Source: Fragum whitleyi (lineage: Eukaryota; Mollusca; Bivalvia; Cardiida; Cardiidae). Taken from it: a DNA stretch of 64,000 nt. Under the pieces are notes generated by a model, which did no database searches, was not told the DNA's origin, and saw nothing but the letters and a program-made list of their open reading frames with translations. Shown here in pieces: positions 21,800 to 32,732 of this stretch. The first letter of the stretch is position 1; every line of letters starts with the position of its first letter. Made by a program: the position numbers and the translations under genes. The stretch lies in contig OX411552.1 of NCBI GenBank assembly GCA_948146395.1, positions 6,895,686-6,959,685 of the forward strand, in the 5' to 3' direction.

Positions 21800-24700
21800 C
21801 TATTTTTTAATGTATGTTTTCCTTAATTCCAAATAAGCAGGACATATTAACAAAAAATGATATTCGTCCTCGATTTCATTTAGAGAACAAATTGAACAAA
21901 TTCTTTCACTCCGTGAAATATTTCTATGTCGTCCAGATTCAATGTATAAATTGTGAGCGGAAAGGCGTAATTTTGCAACGGCATTTCTATATGGGATAAT
22001 GTTCATTTTACTTAAATAGATGGATAATGAAAAACTGTCTTTGAGATGTTTATAAATGAACAATGAAGAACGATTACTTATATCTTGAAACCATTCATTT
22101 ATATATAAATCAATCATTCTATTTCTAAATAATGGTATGAAGACTTTTGGATTTACAGAATTTGGAAACAGCCATACGTCGTAAAAGCCGGTTCTTTGAA
22201 GAAGTTCTTTTACCTTAAATGTCCATAGATTTTTATTGTTTAAACTTATCATTTCTTCCAAAATTGTTTTAAGTATACAGTTGCCGCTTTTCTCAGTTGA
22301 AAAAAGATTTAAAAAGTATTTAATTATTCTAATTTTCATATTTATATGCAGTGGATATCTACCGGTTTCTCCATAAATAGCCGCGTTACATGTTGATAAT
22401 TTTACATTCAGTGTTCTTTTGAGAAATTTCCTATGCATTCTTTCCATGATTTCGCTGGTCATAAAACCCCAGACCTCGCTTGAATAATAAATGATTGAAG
22501 CAACGAATGAATCAAATAAATTAAGCATTATTTTCAATGGAATTTCTTTGTTTTTTGTAATTTGGAGTAAATCGCTAAGTGCGCGAGTTGCTTTTCCTAC
22601 CAAGGTTTTGACCGCGTTATTAAAATTCCCATTGCTACTAAAAACTAATCCCAAGTAGTTAAATGTTTCAACAATTTCAATTTCTAGTCCTGAATATGTG
22701 AAATGTACGTTTTCTAATATTTGTCGATTTTTTCGAAAAACCATGATTTTTGTTTTTTGAACGTTAACCTTTAACTTCCACTTCTCGCAATATTTTTCAA
22801 AGGCTAATAATAGTTCCTGTAAACCTGTCTCGGTTTCAGAAATTAGGACCGAGTCATCCGCAAAAAGTAATAGGAATATAGATAATTGTCCCAATAAATA
22901 ACATTCTGTAGTATTTTGTTGTAAAAACATCTCAATATCGTTTACGAACAGAGAAAATAAAAACGGCGAAAGCGATTCACCCTGTAATAATCCAATGTCG
23001 CAGTTGTATAGCTCCGAAATAGTGTTCATGTGTTTAACACATACCTTTACGTCATTATAGATTGAGCGAATAACGTTAAAAAGTTTACCTGAAATACTGT
23101 TTTGTAGCATTTTAAACCACAAACCATTTCGGTAAATAGAATCGAAACATTTTTCCAAATCTATGAAACAACAGTATAGTTTTTTCTTTGCAATAAATTG
23201 TCTTTGAATAAAAGAATTTAAGCTAAAAATAGCATCGACCGTACTGTATTTAGCTTTAAACCCGAATTGTGCATCACTTAAAATATCGTATTTAAGTGAC
23301 CATTGATTAAGACGTTCATTGATTAATGACGTAAATAATTTAGAAAAACAACTTGTAAGGGTAACGCCTCGATAATTAGAGGGATCGGATTGGTCTCCCT
23401 TTTTGTGGATAGGAATTATAACTCCTTTTGACCATGAAATTGGAAAAGTTTCTTTTTCTAAAATATAGTTAAATAATTTGAGTAAGGGATTTTCTAATTG
23501 GTCGACAGATTCTTTAAAATATTCATAAATTATGCAGTCGATGGAGCATGTTTTGTTAGTTCCTAATTTTTTTACACATTTTCTCAGTTCATCTGGTGTA
23601 AAAGGTAGATCTAATTCTTCGTAAATACAACCCAAATTTTCTTCATTATCAAAATCGCGCAAAAACGATTCGCACTCTTCATCCTCCTGATAATTTAAGT
23701 TTGATGTTAAGTTTTTAAAGTGGTCGAAAAATTCTCTAATATCAACTTCTGTATTATCTTGCCTTTCTCTTTTTTGCTTAAATTTTTTCCAAAACTCTCG
23801 TGGTTTTTTATTTTTCATATTTTCTAAATCCTGGGCTACCTTTCTATTATATTTACGTTTTGATATTTTACACTGGTACTTATAGTCCTTCTTCCTAGAA
23901 CACAAGTTTTGTCTATTCTCCTCGGTTTTCAATAGATTATACTTTTTTAAAGCTTCTGTATATAGTAATCTTTTTTGCTTGCATTTTTCATCAAACCAAT
24001 TTTTCATGGGCTGTTCATTGTGGTTAGTAAAATATGTCCTTTTTGAACTCTTGATATGTTTTTCGAAATACTTATTACCTATTTCAGTAAGATAGTTTGT
24101 AAAGGATTGTACAAGTTGTTCAGGGTCACAATTTTGAGATATGTTATTATCTAAACTAATACAAAAATTATCGATAGATCTCGAAATATCACATTTAAAT
24201 TGTTCCCTATAATCAATGTTCCATTTATGAATTATATTTTCCTTATTTTCGTAAGAATTTTTTCTAACACAGTTATTAACGGTAATATCATATGAAATTG
24301 GAGCATGGTTAGAAAATACATTAAAATCGTGAACAATGAAATTCGTAATGTAAATAAAATTTTCATAGTTAGTTAATAAATAGTCAACAGTGCTTTCACC
24401 ATTGTGGGTAAAACAAGTAAATTTTCCCAGATTTTTGTCTGAGCCAGCTCTGCCGTTAACTATTTTTATGTCAACTGCTTTGCATAATTCAAGTAAACAA
24501 TCACCGAACCGATTTGATCCCTTATCGCAAGACACGCGTGGGATTACGTGAACATCGATTGGCTGACTGTCGTTTTGATCATGGTCGATTAACGGCCGAT
24601 CGTTATCTATACAGTCTGATTTACATGCGGTTCGTGAATTGAGATCGCCTAAAACAAACACTCTACCACCTAGGTGTTGGAAATGTTGTATATCTGACTC

Positions 24701-25120
24701 GATCTTTTCAAAAATATCAAAGTCATAATTTTCATAAATTGGTGACCCATCAGGGGCTATATATGTGGAACATAAATAAATATTTTCATCGATGTAAAAA
24801 AAGTATTTATCTAATTTAAACCATTGAATACAATCGATTGTGTTTCGGACCAATTTTACCCCACGTGATAAACTATTTCTCACATAAAGTAAAATTCCCC
24901 CGCTACACCGCTTTGCTCTTTTATTTTGTGATTTTCTGTATGAATGAAACAGCTTAAATCCGTTTAATGCTATTTTGGAATTTTTCTTAGTCCAAGTTTC
25001 AGATAGAAAAATAAGATCATATTTACTGATTAATTTTGTAAATTCACAATTATTTAGTTTATCATTGGTTAAACCCTCTACATTCCATTGTACACACCTT
25101 ACACTATTTCCACTACTGTC
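21800..25120 (-). CDS. LINE ORF2: endonuclease and reverse transcriptase (about 1106 aa)
   Basis: Nicks target DNA and copies the element RNA at the nick. The N-terminal EEP endonuclease is complete by motif: CVQWNVEGL, LSETW, TYIAPDGSP, VLGDLNSRT, GESTVDYLL and SNHAPISYD. The reverse transcriptase follows: GVIIPIHKKGD, NYRGVTLTS, FIDLEKCFDS (a catalytic Asp region), GLLQGESLSPFLFSLFVND and LLLFADDSVLIS, the FADD active site. After the thumb (YYSSEVWGF) the C-terminus has C-x2-C...H-x4-C in ICSICSLNEIEDEYHFLLIC. The frame opens right after the ORF1 TAG (25121-25123); no Met lies before the endonuclease motifs, so the true start is unclear. No internal stop was found over 3.3 kb. Confidence 0.9.
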   Translation of the reverse strand, partial: DSSGNSVRCVQWNVEGLTNDKLNNCEFTKLISKYDLIFLSETWTKKNSKIALNGFKLFHSYRKSQNKRAKRCSGGILLYVRNSLSRGVKLVRNTIDCIQWFKLDKYFFYIDENIYLCSTYIAPDGSPIYENYDFDIFEKIESDIQHFQHLGGRVFVLGDLNSRTACKSDCIDNDRPLIDHDQNDSQPIDVHVIPRVSCDKGSNRFGDCLLELCKAVDIKIVNGRAGSDKNLGKFTCFTHNGESTVDYLLTNYENFIYITNFIVHDFNVFSNHAPISYDITVNNCVRKNSYENKENIIHKWNIDYREQFKCDISRSIDNFCISLDNNISQNCDPEQLVQSFTNYLTEIGNKYFEKHIKSSKRTYFTNHNEQPMKNWFDEKCKQKRLLYTEALKKYNLLKTEENRQNLCSRKKDYKYQCKISKRKYNRKVAQDLENMKNKKPREFWKKFKQKRERQDNTEVDIREFFDHFKNLTSNLNYQEDEECESFLRDFDNEENLGCIYEELDLPFTPDELRKCVKKLGTNKTCSIDCIIYEYFKESVDQLENPLLKLFNYILEKETFPISWSKGVIIPIHKKGDQSDPSNYRGVTLTSCFSKLFTSLINERLNQWSLKYDILSDAQFGFKAKYSTVDAIFSLNSFIQRQFIAKKKLYCCFIDLEKCFDSIYRNGLWFKMLQNSISGKLFNVIRSIYNDVKVCVKHMNTISELYNCDIGLLQGESLSPFLFSLFVNDIEMFLQQNTTECYLLGQLSIFLLLFADDSVLISETETGLQELLLAFEKYCEKWKLKVNVQKTKIMVFRKNRQILENVHFTYSGLEIEIVETFNYLGLVFSSNGNFNNAVKTLVGKATRALSDLLQITKNKEIPLKIMLNLFDSFVASIIYYSSEVWGFMTSEIMERMHRKFLKRTLNVKLSTCNAAIYGETGRYPLHINMKIRIIKYFLNLFSTEKSGNCILKTILEEMISLNNKNLWTFKVKELLQRTGFYDVWLFPNSVNPKVFIPLFRNRMIDLYINEWFQDISNRSSLFIYKHLKDSFSLSIYLSKMNIIPYRNAVAKLRLSAHNLYIESGRHRNISRSERICSICSLNEIEDEYHFLLICPAYLELRKTYIKK

Positions 25121-26160
25121 CTAATTGCTTGACCCCTGTGTTGTGGGTTCTCGGTATAATGTTCCGTCAATATAAAGTCTATCCATAACTAGAAACGCTT
25201 CTTTGTTTTCCTCTCGAGCTTTTTTTAATATAGGGTAGAGTCTCTTTCTCGTATTTACTATTTCTGGCGGAAATTGTTGAGCAATTCCTTCTGGCCGTGC
25301 AAGCTGGTCTGCATTATGTCTAACTCTGTCGCGGTCAGGATAATATATAAATTTTGCCACTATGGGACGAGTTTTATCTTTGTTATAGCGACCAATTCTA
25401 TGAGCACGATGTAACTTTATTTCACTTTTTGCATTTTCTATTTTACACTTATCCTCTATCATTGTTAAGACCTTGTCAACGCAATCAGCATCCTTTTCGC
25501 CCTCTGCTTCCGGAATACCGAAAAACAAAAGATTATCACGCATACTTCGCGCTTTCAAATCTATCACTTCTCTTTTCATAATTTCAGTTTGTTGTTGTTG
25601 TTGTTGTTGTTCAATTTTTTTCATACCGGCTAACATTGTGTCGAGCTCTTTTTGTTTACTTTTCATTGATTCCAAAATAGAGGAGTCGAAATCTTTGCTT
25701 GTTTCAAGATCAGTTACTTTTTCTGTAGGCTACTCACTTTTGAATCCAGTACATCTAAACGACCGTTAATTGTCGTAACGGACTTCTGTATTTTGTCTAG
25801 CTGGGATAACTTATTGTCAATTATGTCTAGCCTGCTTAATAAAACTGAAAACTGATCATTTCCCGTAAGGTTCATGTATGTAGGTGGGGAGTTATAGCTA
25901 GGTGTATGATAGGACGCCCCTTGCCCCTGCGCTGTAGGCATCTGTGGCACCTGTGGCGATGCAAAATTTGGTCCATATGCAACATAATTTCCATTCCCTG
26001 GGGTTTGGATTTGGTTTTGATTGTTCATAATTGTTGTACTTTGTTGTTGCTGTGGTGAATTGTTATGACTTGATAAATTGTCTTTGTTACTCACGGTAGC
26101 CCGCCTTTTTTCTTCTTTGTTTTCTGGGGTGGCTTTACTCCTGTTCCGTTTTTTTCCCAT
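25121..26160 (-). CDS. LINE ORF1: coiled-coil RNA-binding protein, one frame break
   Basis: Starts at an ATG at 26160 (MGKKRNRSK, a basic start) and runs through a Gln/Asn/Pro-rich low-complexity region to a coiled coil (SRLDIIDNKLSQLDKIQKSV...). That frame ends at TAA 25714-25716. The next frame continues the coiled coil (VTDLETSKD, a run of seven Gln, EVIDLKARSMRDNLLFFGIPE) and then an L1-ORF1p-like RRM/C-terminal domain (LHRAHRIGR, RPIVAKFIYYPDRDRV). It ends QGSSN then TAG at 25121. The break sits at AAAAAG followed by TAA. A one-base loss in the A run or a -1 slip would restore one 340-odd-residue frame. Confidence 0.82.
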
Positions 26161-26200
26161 TATATGTCCAAAACACCATAATACCGATTATAAATCACCT

Positions 26201-27880
26201 AACGATTGACCACTGATCCATTCTTCCACATCTTATTAGACAAACATCACTATTTATTTAATAATTTGCTTTTTTTTTTTCGATTTTCTCTCCAGCGAGA
26301 AAAAACTACGTCCATTACCCACGCATGCGCACCTATTTATCAGAAGCAAAAACCGAGGTCAGGTCCCTTTCCCATTTGTATAAAGGAACGGGGATTTGAA
26401 TGGTTGTTTGCACTTATATGCACGAAATACAGATTTATATTAATTATTGATACGTCAGAAATACAAACAAATTAAATACCAAAGTTAAGACAGCTATTAA
26501 TTAGACAAATAACTTTGATATATCTCTACGGTGGGCTAACATTTTATTTGTCAGATTAATTAACCTTTTAATTGGATTAGCCATTTTAAAATTATTTAAG
26601 AATATGAACCTTACTTGTACTTAAAAGAAAATTATAAAGACCCTCTGTTCGAAATACGGGGTCCTTACTTTAAGTAATTTTAAATTCAAGTTCTTAATAC
26701 TTTTGTTTCAACCGAGATATTCAGGTACAATTATCCTAAATACTAAGAAAGAAATCAATCTCTCTTTATCAGAGTACAAATACTAACAGCTTTAGTACTC
26801 ATTAAGCTTTTGTGATTGCATGAAAGGCATGAAAGAGTAAATCCTCGTTCATGATAAAAGAAAAACGTTTAAAAATTTAGAACATATATCACGATTAAAA
26901 GCAAGGCAAAATCGACCTTTGCTGGTTCTCGAAATCAGATTTACATTTTCATCGGAGTCGACTCTCAAATACAGAGACACATCTTCAAAACTACTTAAGA
27001 CATATCCCCAGAAGAAATTCAAGTTGGACTTCAAACTGTGTTTCATAGCTAGAACTTGGGAAAAAAATCATTTCCTACAACACGACAGAATTCAAATTGA
27101 TACATTAAACTGGTTCACTTATGGCACTCTATTTAAGTTATGATAGCGAGAAGATGTAAATAGATACGTCTATTTCGTGCTCCCTCGGAGGTGACAACGT
27201 CTGAGTGTACCTCGCCAATTCAATAGTCTCTCCCAGTAAAATATGCTGCACTTTTTATTTATCATTTATTGTATGCACTTTACCAAGACTATAATTTGTC
27301 CTGTATAAATAAATAAAGTGCATCGGTAAAAAGGGTACTTATAAGGAATCATTAATGGGAAATGTGTGCCAGCTTCCATATTTTGTTTTCGTTAATTATA
27401 ACGTTGCGTTATTTCTAGGATGAATACGTATATAAATCTATCACCAAACCTTTTTTGTAACACTAGAAGATTTAATCCTTTAAAGATATTGTTTCTTTGG
27501 TAAATCGGCGTTTTCCTTCCGAAACAAGCTAAACTAATATACACGTACGCATGACGACTGTGAAGCACAAAACCCAATCTGAAGCTTACGTAATATGTGC
27601 ACTTTAAACAATTAGTGACTAGATCATCTTTTCTTAGACGTATTCTTTACTTTATGTTTCATTACTAAAGTAAGCAAACAAAGCAGCCATAAGTGTATGT
27701 TTTAATTTTATTAGTTTCTATCAATTGTCGCGACTTCTAATTTGCTGCAAATTAGTTTTATTCCTCAATAAAATCATTTTTAAGCACGTATCTCTGTTAA
27801 GCTTGCGCGCAAAGTAGTCCAGAAAGAAATATGTCTAATTGTTGAGATATTCTTTCATTTTGCTCTTTGATATTAATTTG
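26201..27880. other. Intergenic sequence upstream of the LINE
   Basis: May include the LINE 5' UTR at its left end (GC-richer words near 26290-26350). Otherwise AT-rich with chance open frames only. Confidence 0.4.
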
Positions 27881-28017
27881 TAAGATATGAGGAGAGTATT
27901 TTTTTCAATTTAATGGATGTATGAAAGAAAAAACCTAATCACACTTACGTATGAACATAGTGTGATTAGGTCTTTAATTTCACACATCCATGAAAAAAAA
28001 TCGCTCTCCATCTCTTA
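27881..28017. repeat. Foldback with nested AACCTAATCACAC stem
   Basis: Outer arms TAAGATATGAGGAGAG and CTCTCCATCTCTTA; inner arms AACCTAATCACAC and GTGTGATTAGGT, with AATGGATGTATGAAA and TTCACACATCCATG between them. Related foldbacks at 16754 and 29348. Confidence 0.7.
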
Positions 28018-28043
28018 AATGATTGTCGATACCGGACACACGG

Positions 28044-28488
28044 TACAGTTAAAGTCATCATGAAATTGACACTCGTTCCGATCAAAATCATTATAAATCA
28101 TTCACTAAGCGCTTCATTCATTCATTCAAAACACTCACTCAAATTGATCGAAAACGCTCCAAAATCATAAGATACAATTTGAAATCGTTCAAGACGTTCA
28201 AATTTTAATTCAAATCGTTCAAATTATTCTACGATTTTAACGGCTAGTGTGGATTTTTAAGTGTCTGATTGGTCCATGCAGACGCAAAACAGAAAATGTG
28301 TATATTTCATTAAATGGGGAGGGGGGTAATAAATATCGCTAATTTTCTTCATCTTGAACTAAATTTACGTATTGAATTAACTCCCGTTAATTTCACTCAA
28401 AACTCGCTCAACACACTTTCATTCAATTTCATTCCTAAATCTCTCTAAAAACATAAATCTTGTCTATTTCACGATGATGTTAACAGTA
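28044..28488 (-). mobile_element. Family A MITE, second subtype, full copy (445 bp)
   Basis: Ends TACAGTTAAAGTCATCATG and ATGATGTTAACAGTA. It carries the subtype block of ATTCAAATCG-type words, TTAAGTGTCTGATTGGTCCA and GCAGACGCAAAACAG. The central palindrome is degenerate with a G run. Confidence 0.75.
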
Positions 28489-28937
28489 GTGTAGGGAGGG
28501 CTTATTGATTGGAACCTGATCATTTTGCAGAAAAGTACTTTGGCTCAATACGATTTTGATGATACTTCGGCACGTGGCCATGAAGCAAGGTAAATCCGTT
28601 ATAACCGAATATATGACTATGTATATCAAGGACAGTGACTTATTTGTAGGCAACATGACTTTGAAACAGAGGAATCTATTTAAAAAAAAAAAAGAAAAAA
28701 AGGAACGATTTTTCCTTTTGTGAAATAAAAAAAAATATAGTGGAATTTCAATCGCACTATCATGTGTTAAGTTTTGCTTCTTTATACTCATTCATCTTTG
28801 GTTTATAGATTCAGTTCTTAGGTGAAAGATTTGACGTGTTTAAAACTCAAAGTGCTGAGTGTTTGGAATTAATGAATCGGGCGCTATAATTCAACCACGG
28901 TATTCGAAAATGCGGAAAAGTGTGGTAAAGCCGGGAG

Positions 28938-29980
28938 TATCATTTATCTACAATGACCTGGCACTCATTAAATATTCATTTTGACCCCTTTTGATAGTCG
29001 GTATATATGTATCCCAATATAGACTTACACTCGCAAAGTTTAGATGAAAAATATGTATCACAACTCACAGTGCATACGGAAATTTAGCGGTGGTGGTAAG
29101 GATGCTCTCCAATAATCGGGAGGTCACGAGTTCAAGCCGGACATTTACCAGAAATATTTCTATTTCTTTTTAGGGTAACACTTTTTAAGTACCTATTTTG
29201 ATATTTTGAACAGTGTTGCATAAGAATGCTGGTATTCGGTACAGTTTTTCAGCCAGACTCAATTTGACCATTGCAAAGTCCTGTCTATTAATCTTGTAAA
29301 TAGCTGAAAATAATTATATTTTTTGAAATATATCTAGATCTATATTTAAGAGATGGAGAGTCACTTATCAAAATTTATGAAGGTATGAGATTAAAACATG
29401 TACAGTGTTTTAACACGTTAATCGAATTCCTGTCTAAGTGTGATTAGGTTATTAACGTCAAAAACTCTATTCTCTTCATATCTTATAATTCAATATCATG
29501 AAACAAATGAGATCTTTATTAGCACTACTTTTTGGTACAAACTTACTAACAACTTTTTATGTTTTTTTTTTCATTGACGTATGAAACAAATCTTGATCTG
29601 GATCAGAATGCAATAATCTTGGTTGGTGCAAACAACTAAAGTTGAACGAAAAATAAAAAGAAATATTAATCGTAACTAACAAAAAAACTCATTACAAAAT
29701 AATAATAAGAAATGTACTATAAAAAAGCGAAAAAAATCAATATATTAATGATAATCACAATAATTAAACATGTGTCTCAGTCGGGAATTGAACTCGACCC
29801 AACAACTTATCGGTGTACGGGAGGGCGCCTATAACCACAGTAATACGGTGACTTTTTTAAAGGAAATTGAAATAATATAAGTAAATAATTAAAACGGTGA
29901 AATGAAATTGAGGTACGCTGCGGGAATACTCGAGCACTGACGGAAGTTAATGAGTGCCAGGTCATTTTAGATAAATAATA
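28938..29980. mobile_element. TIR element of 1043 bp, non-coding
   Basis: 34-bp terminal inverted repeats with about three mismatches: TATCATTTATCTACAATGAC then CTGGCACTCATTAA at the left, and the complement ending TAGATAAATAATA at the right. Homology does not extend beyond or inside these arms. Terminal TA suggests a TA target. The interior has no transposase-like frame, but contains a foldback at 29348-29487 and tRNA-like segments near 29085 and 29780. Confidence 0.7.
29348..29487. repeat. Foldback nested in the 1043-bp TIR element
   Basis: The left arm AAGAGATGGAGAG pairs with CTCTTCATATCTTA at the right. It includes GTGTGATTAGG as in the foldback at 27881. Confidence 0.5.
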
Positions 29981-32246
29981 GCGGTGGACTGAAATGAAAT
30001 TTAACAAGCGTGATAACGGTACTTGATTACAAATGTAATCACCTAGGGTAAGTTCATATCGGACTCGGTTTCGAACCGAGTTAACCGGGTTTCCATCAGA
30101 ACGACCTCGGTTTCGACACTAATGATGTCATTTTAACCTTTCAACCTCGACGCTTCTGATCCTGGGTCAGGCTGGTGTTACTTGGGTTCCAAAATGGCGT
30201 CAAAAATAGTGCACAACTATTCGATTACATAAAACAAATTTTCTTTTTTTACTATAATCGACAAATACTTTTAAATTATTCTAAATAGTATTTTGCACGA
30301 GTTTTTCACATTTCTTAATGGGATAACGATATTTCATGGTTAATTAATTATTGTAGCGGTAAATGTGAAGTTTGTTTACTACCACCAGTGGGTAGCTCCG
30401 TTCACATGAATACCCTTTCTGCGCATGCATATTACAGTCAATTTTAGATTATTACATCATCTCACGCGACTTCTGGGCTGCCATTTGAATTTCCCCTTTT
30501 AGACTTATATGGTGTAAAGAAACTCATCGCGAAAAACACGTTTTTTCCTATCGATATAGGTGTATTTTCAAAACTGAGTTCTGGCGTAGGCGTTGAGTCC
30601 ATGTCCATAGGTATATCGGGTATATTTAAAAACAACCAAATGATAGGTATTGAATCTGGTTCTCCAACTTCAGTTATGAAAATACAGTTATGGGTAAACC
30701 TTTTGATTAAAGACAAACAATTACGTTCGTTTAAAAGTATAAATAGTAACTTTTTTAAGTGTTGTGTTTTAACCTGTTTTATCTAGTTCGTTAACTTGGC
30801 ACGGGAATCTAAAGGTAAAAGGTAGATTTTACGGCTCACCGCACAAAATCTACCTATAATCATTGATTTTTGTCGTTTCAATTTGAGTTTCTTCACGATA
30901 AAGTCAGTTTTGAGAGCATGTTACTTATACGCTATGACAAAGGATGGTAAAAATGCTAGTAGCTTTGCGTTTCGTTGATCGTTTAGTATAGTCAGAGACT
31001 GTGTCAGCAAAATTTTCGTTGGTCCCAATCTATCTATATCAACTCGTCTATAGTCTATTTCTAAACATTCAAATAGCGTGGTTTACCTAAAGTTGAACGA
31101 TTTTTAATGGTTTTGTTTCACATGAGTGTCAATTTCACGTGGTGGTTACTATCAGTATTATTACGAGTTCTGACAGCTAGTATTTTGCAGTATAAATGAC
31201 CTGGCAGGGCGTGGCTTAGCTGTGACGTATTTTGCAAGATTTTTTTCAATATTGCGGTTCTTTGCCAAAGTTAGTCGGCAACGCGTGTAACTAACTGAAT
31301 CCTTATAAAAATAGGGTGAACGTGCCATGCAAACTTCAACACATTTTATCTACGGGTTAGCAAAACCTCGTAACTTCAGCTTATCTAAGCTGTTAATGTT
31401 TCGCTTTTCATATTTGACTGTCCATAAAAGTGAGTATATATTTAAAAAAAAGGGCTGATTTACCTTAACCTAAAATGCAGCGAACCGATACTTAGGCCTA
31501 GCCCTGCCAGGGCAATAATATTGAATTATTTGATTCTAATACACAGTATTGAAAATACGCACGCGTTTCACGACGCCGAATTAAATTGACACAATTAACC
31601 ATGCTGACTTGCATAGATATTTTCTGATTCTCAATAGCTTTAACCAGGAGATTGCATGCCTTTCACATTTTATTTCAAGAGTGTTTGTCTGAATGCTTCC
31701 TGTAACCCGAAGCCTTCAATTCTCTTGGAAAATGCTTTTATGCCATTAGGCAGGAGATTGGATGCGTGTTTTACTTTGACGCCAATTCTCTATTAAATTC
31801 CAAAAGAATTTTTATTGAATTTTTGCAAAATCACGGAGCTTTCTCCGTTTTCATGTGTAATTCTCCAGCAAAGAAGAAGAAACAACAGAAAACACAAATA
31901 TCACTTTCATTCATCCTATCAAATGGCATGTCATTGACAACCTACATAAAAAAGTAATAAAAGTAAAAAAAAAAAAAAAAAAGATTATTAACATTTATCT
32001 TCAAAGTAGACTGAAATTTATTTATCACTGACTTTTCGATTAGTCAATAAACAAGTTGATTCATGTTTCAGGATATTTTTGAATGCATTCTTTTATTCTC
32101 ATTCTTTACGCCGAAGTTGTATGCACATTTTTATTTTTGGTCACGTCGACGATAAATTCTTAATGGCATGCAGCGCAACTAGAGCGGTTCTTTCAGTATG
32201 CATAGCTATAGGGAAGGTTTACCAATTGTACCTGTATGCTTAAATG
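29981..32246. other. Intergenic sequence, some CpG-containing blocks
   Basis: Includes a palindromic TCGGTTTCGAACCGA word near 30066, a block at 31187-31260 related to 11438, and a hairpin at 31369-31398. A minus-strand open frame of 84 codons (30716-30462) has no recognisable domain. No gene is supported. Confidence 0.35.
31369..31398. repeat. CGTAAC-AGCTT hairpin
   Basis: CGTAACTTCAGCTT, loop ATCT, AAGCTGTTAATG. Same stem family as 11962, 21550 and 61146. Confidence 0.5.
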
Positions 32247-32732
32247 CATTCGGAACATTACTCGGCCATTTCCGTAAACTGCAACAGACCTCGGATGTAT
32301 GTAAGGCGGATAGGTATGAAACAAAATCGTGCATTTTCTTAGGCGGAAATAGTGTAAGAAAAACTAGCACTTTAGAAATATCTTTTACAGTAAATAACGA
32401 CTGGAAAATCTTAATTTTTTAGAATGACGAATCATTCTCAAAAATTAAGATTTTTAAGCCGTTATTTAAGAAACTAAAGATATTTATATTAGGATACGAT
32501 GGTTTCACGTCAGTGACTTAAACTAGGAGCGTTGGCGACGTCGAATGTTTTCACCCATGGTTTCGAGGGCTAACGCCATTTTAACTGACGTCTACGGGTT
32601 TTCCAAGGTTTTCCCGTAATTCTTAAAAATAGTCCGTCTATGTACATCCGAGGTTGATCGTGAGATTGGCCGAGTGGTGTTCCGAATACATCCGAGGTTG
32701 ATCGTGAGATTGACCGAGTGGTGTTCCGAATG
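32247..32732 (-). mobile_element. Family E foldback element, single dispersed copy
   Basis: Reverse-orientation copy of the element that occurs four times at 51.5-55.3 kb. It starts CATTCGGAACATTACTCGGC and ends GAGTGGTGTTCCGAATG. The internal hairpin has AAATCTTAATTTTTTAGAAT and its complement around 32410-32460. Its right terminus is duplicated in tandem: the 46-base word starting ACATCCGAGGTTGATCGTGA occurs twice at 32644-32731. Confidence 0.8.

Larger units (their letters stand above)
21323..26200 (-). mobile_element. Near-intact LINE (non-LTR retrotransposon)
   Basis: Minus-strand element running from an upstream region near 26200 (5' border not defined) through ORF1, ORF2 and a 3' UTR of about 475 bases to a terminal tail of TGTTC repeats at 21323-21345. 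It encodes an RNA-binding ORF1 and an endonuclease/reverse transcriptase ORF2. The 3' UTR holds a small hairpin at 21550-21582. The long open ORF2 implies recent insertion. No target-site duplication could be identified by eye. Clade is left open: ORF1 resembles L1/Tx1-type proteins, while the RT has general APE-class features. Confidence 0.88.

Noticed and set aside
25354..25769. Plus-strand frames over LINE ORF1 (including a Cys run)
   Set aside because: Antisense shadow of the Gln-rich coiled coil; the Cys run is the complement of CAA repeats.
29085..29145. Possible tRNA gene (A-box-like and B-box-like words)
   Set aside because: No complete cloverleaf with acceptor stem could be drawn; kept only as a tRNA-like segment in a finding.
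30462..30716. 84-codon minus-strand frame, Pro/Ser-rich, in a CpG-containing stretch
   Set aside because: No domain, no splice or promoter support and no second exon; could be a first exon but cannot be supported from sequence.
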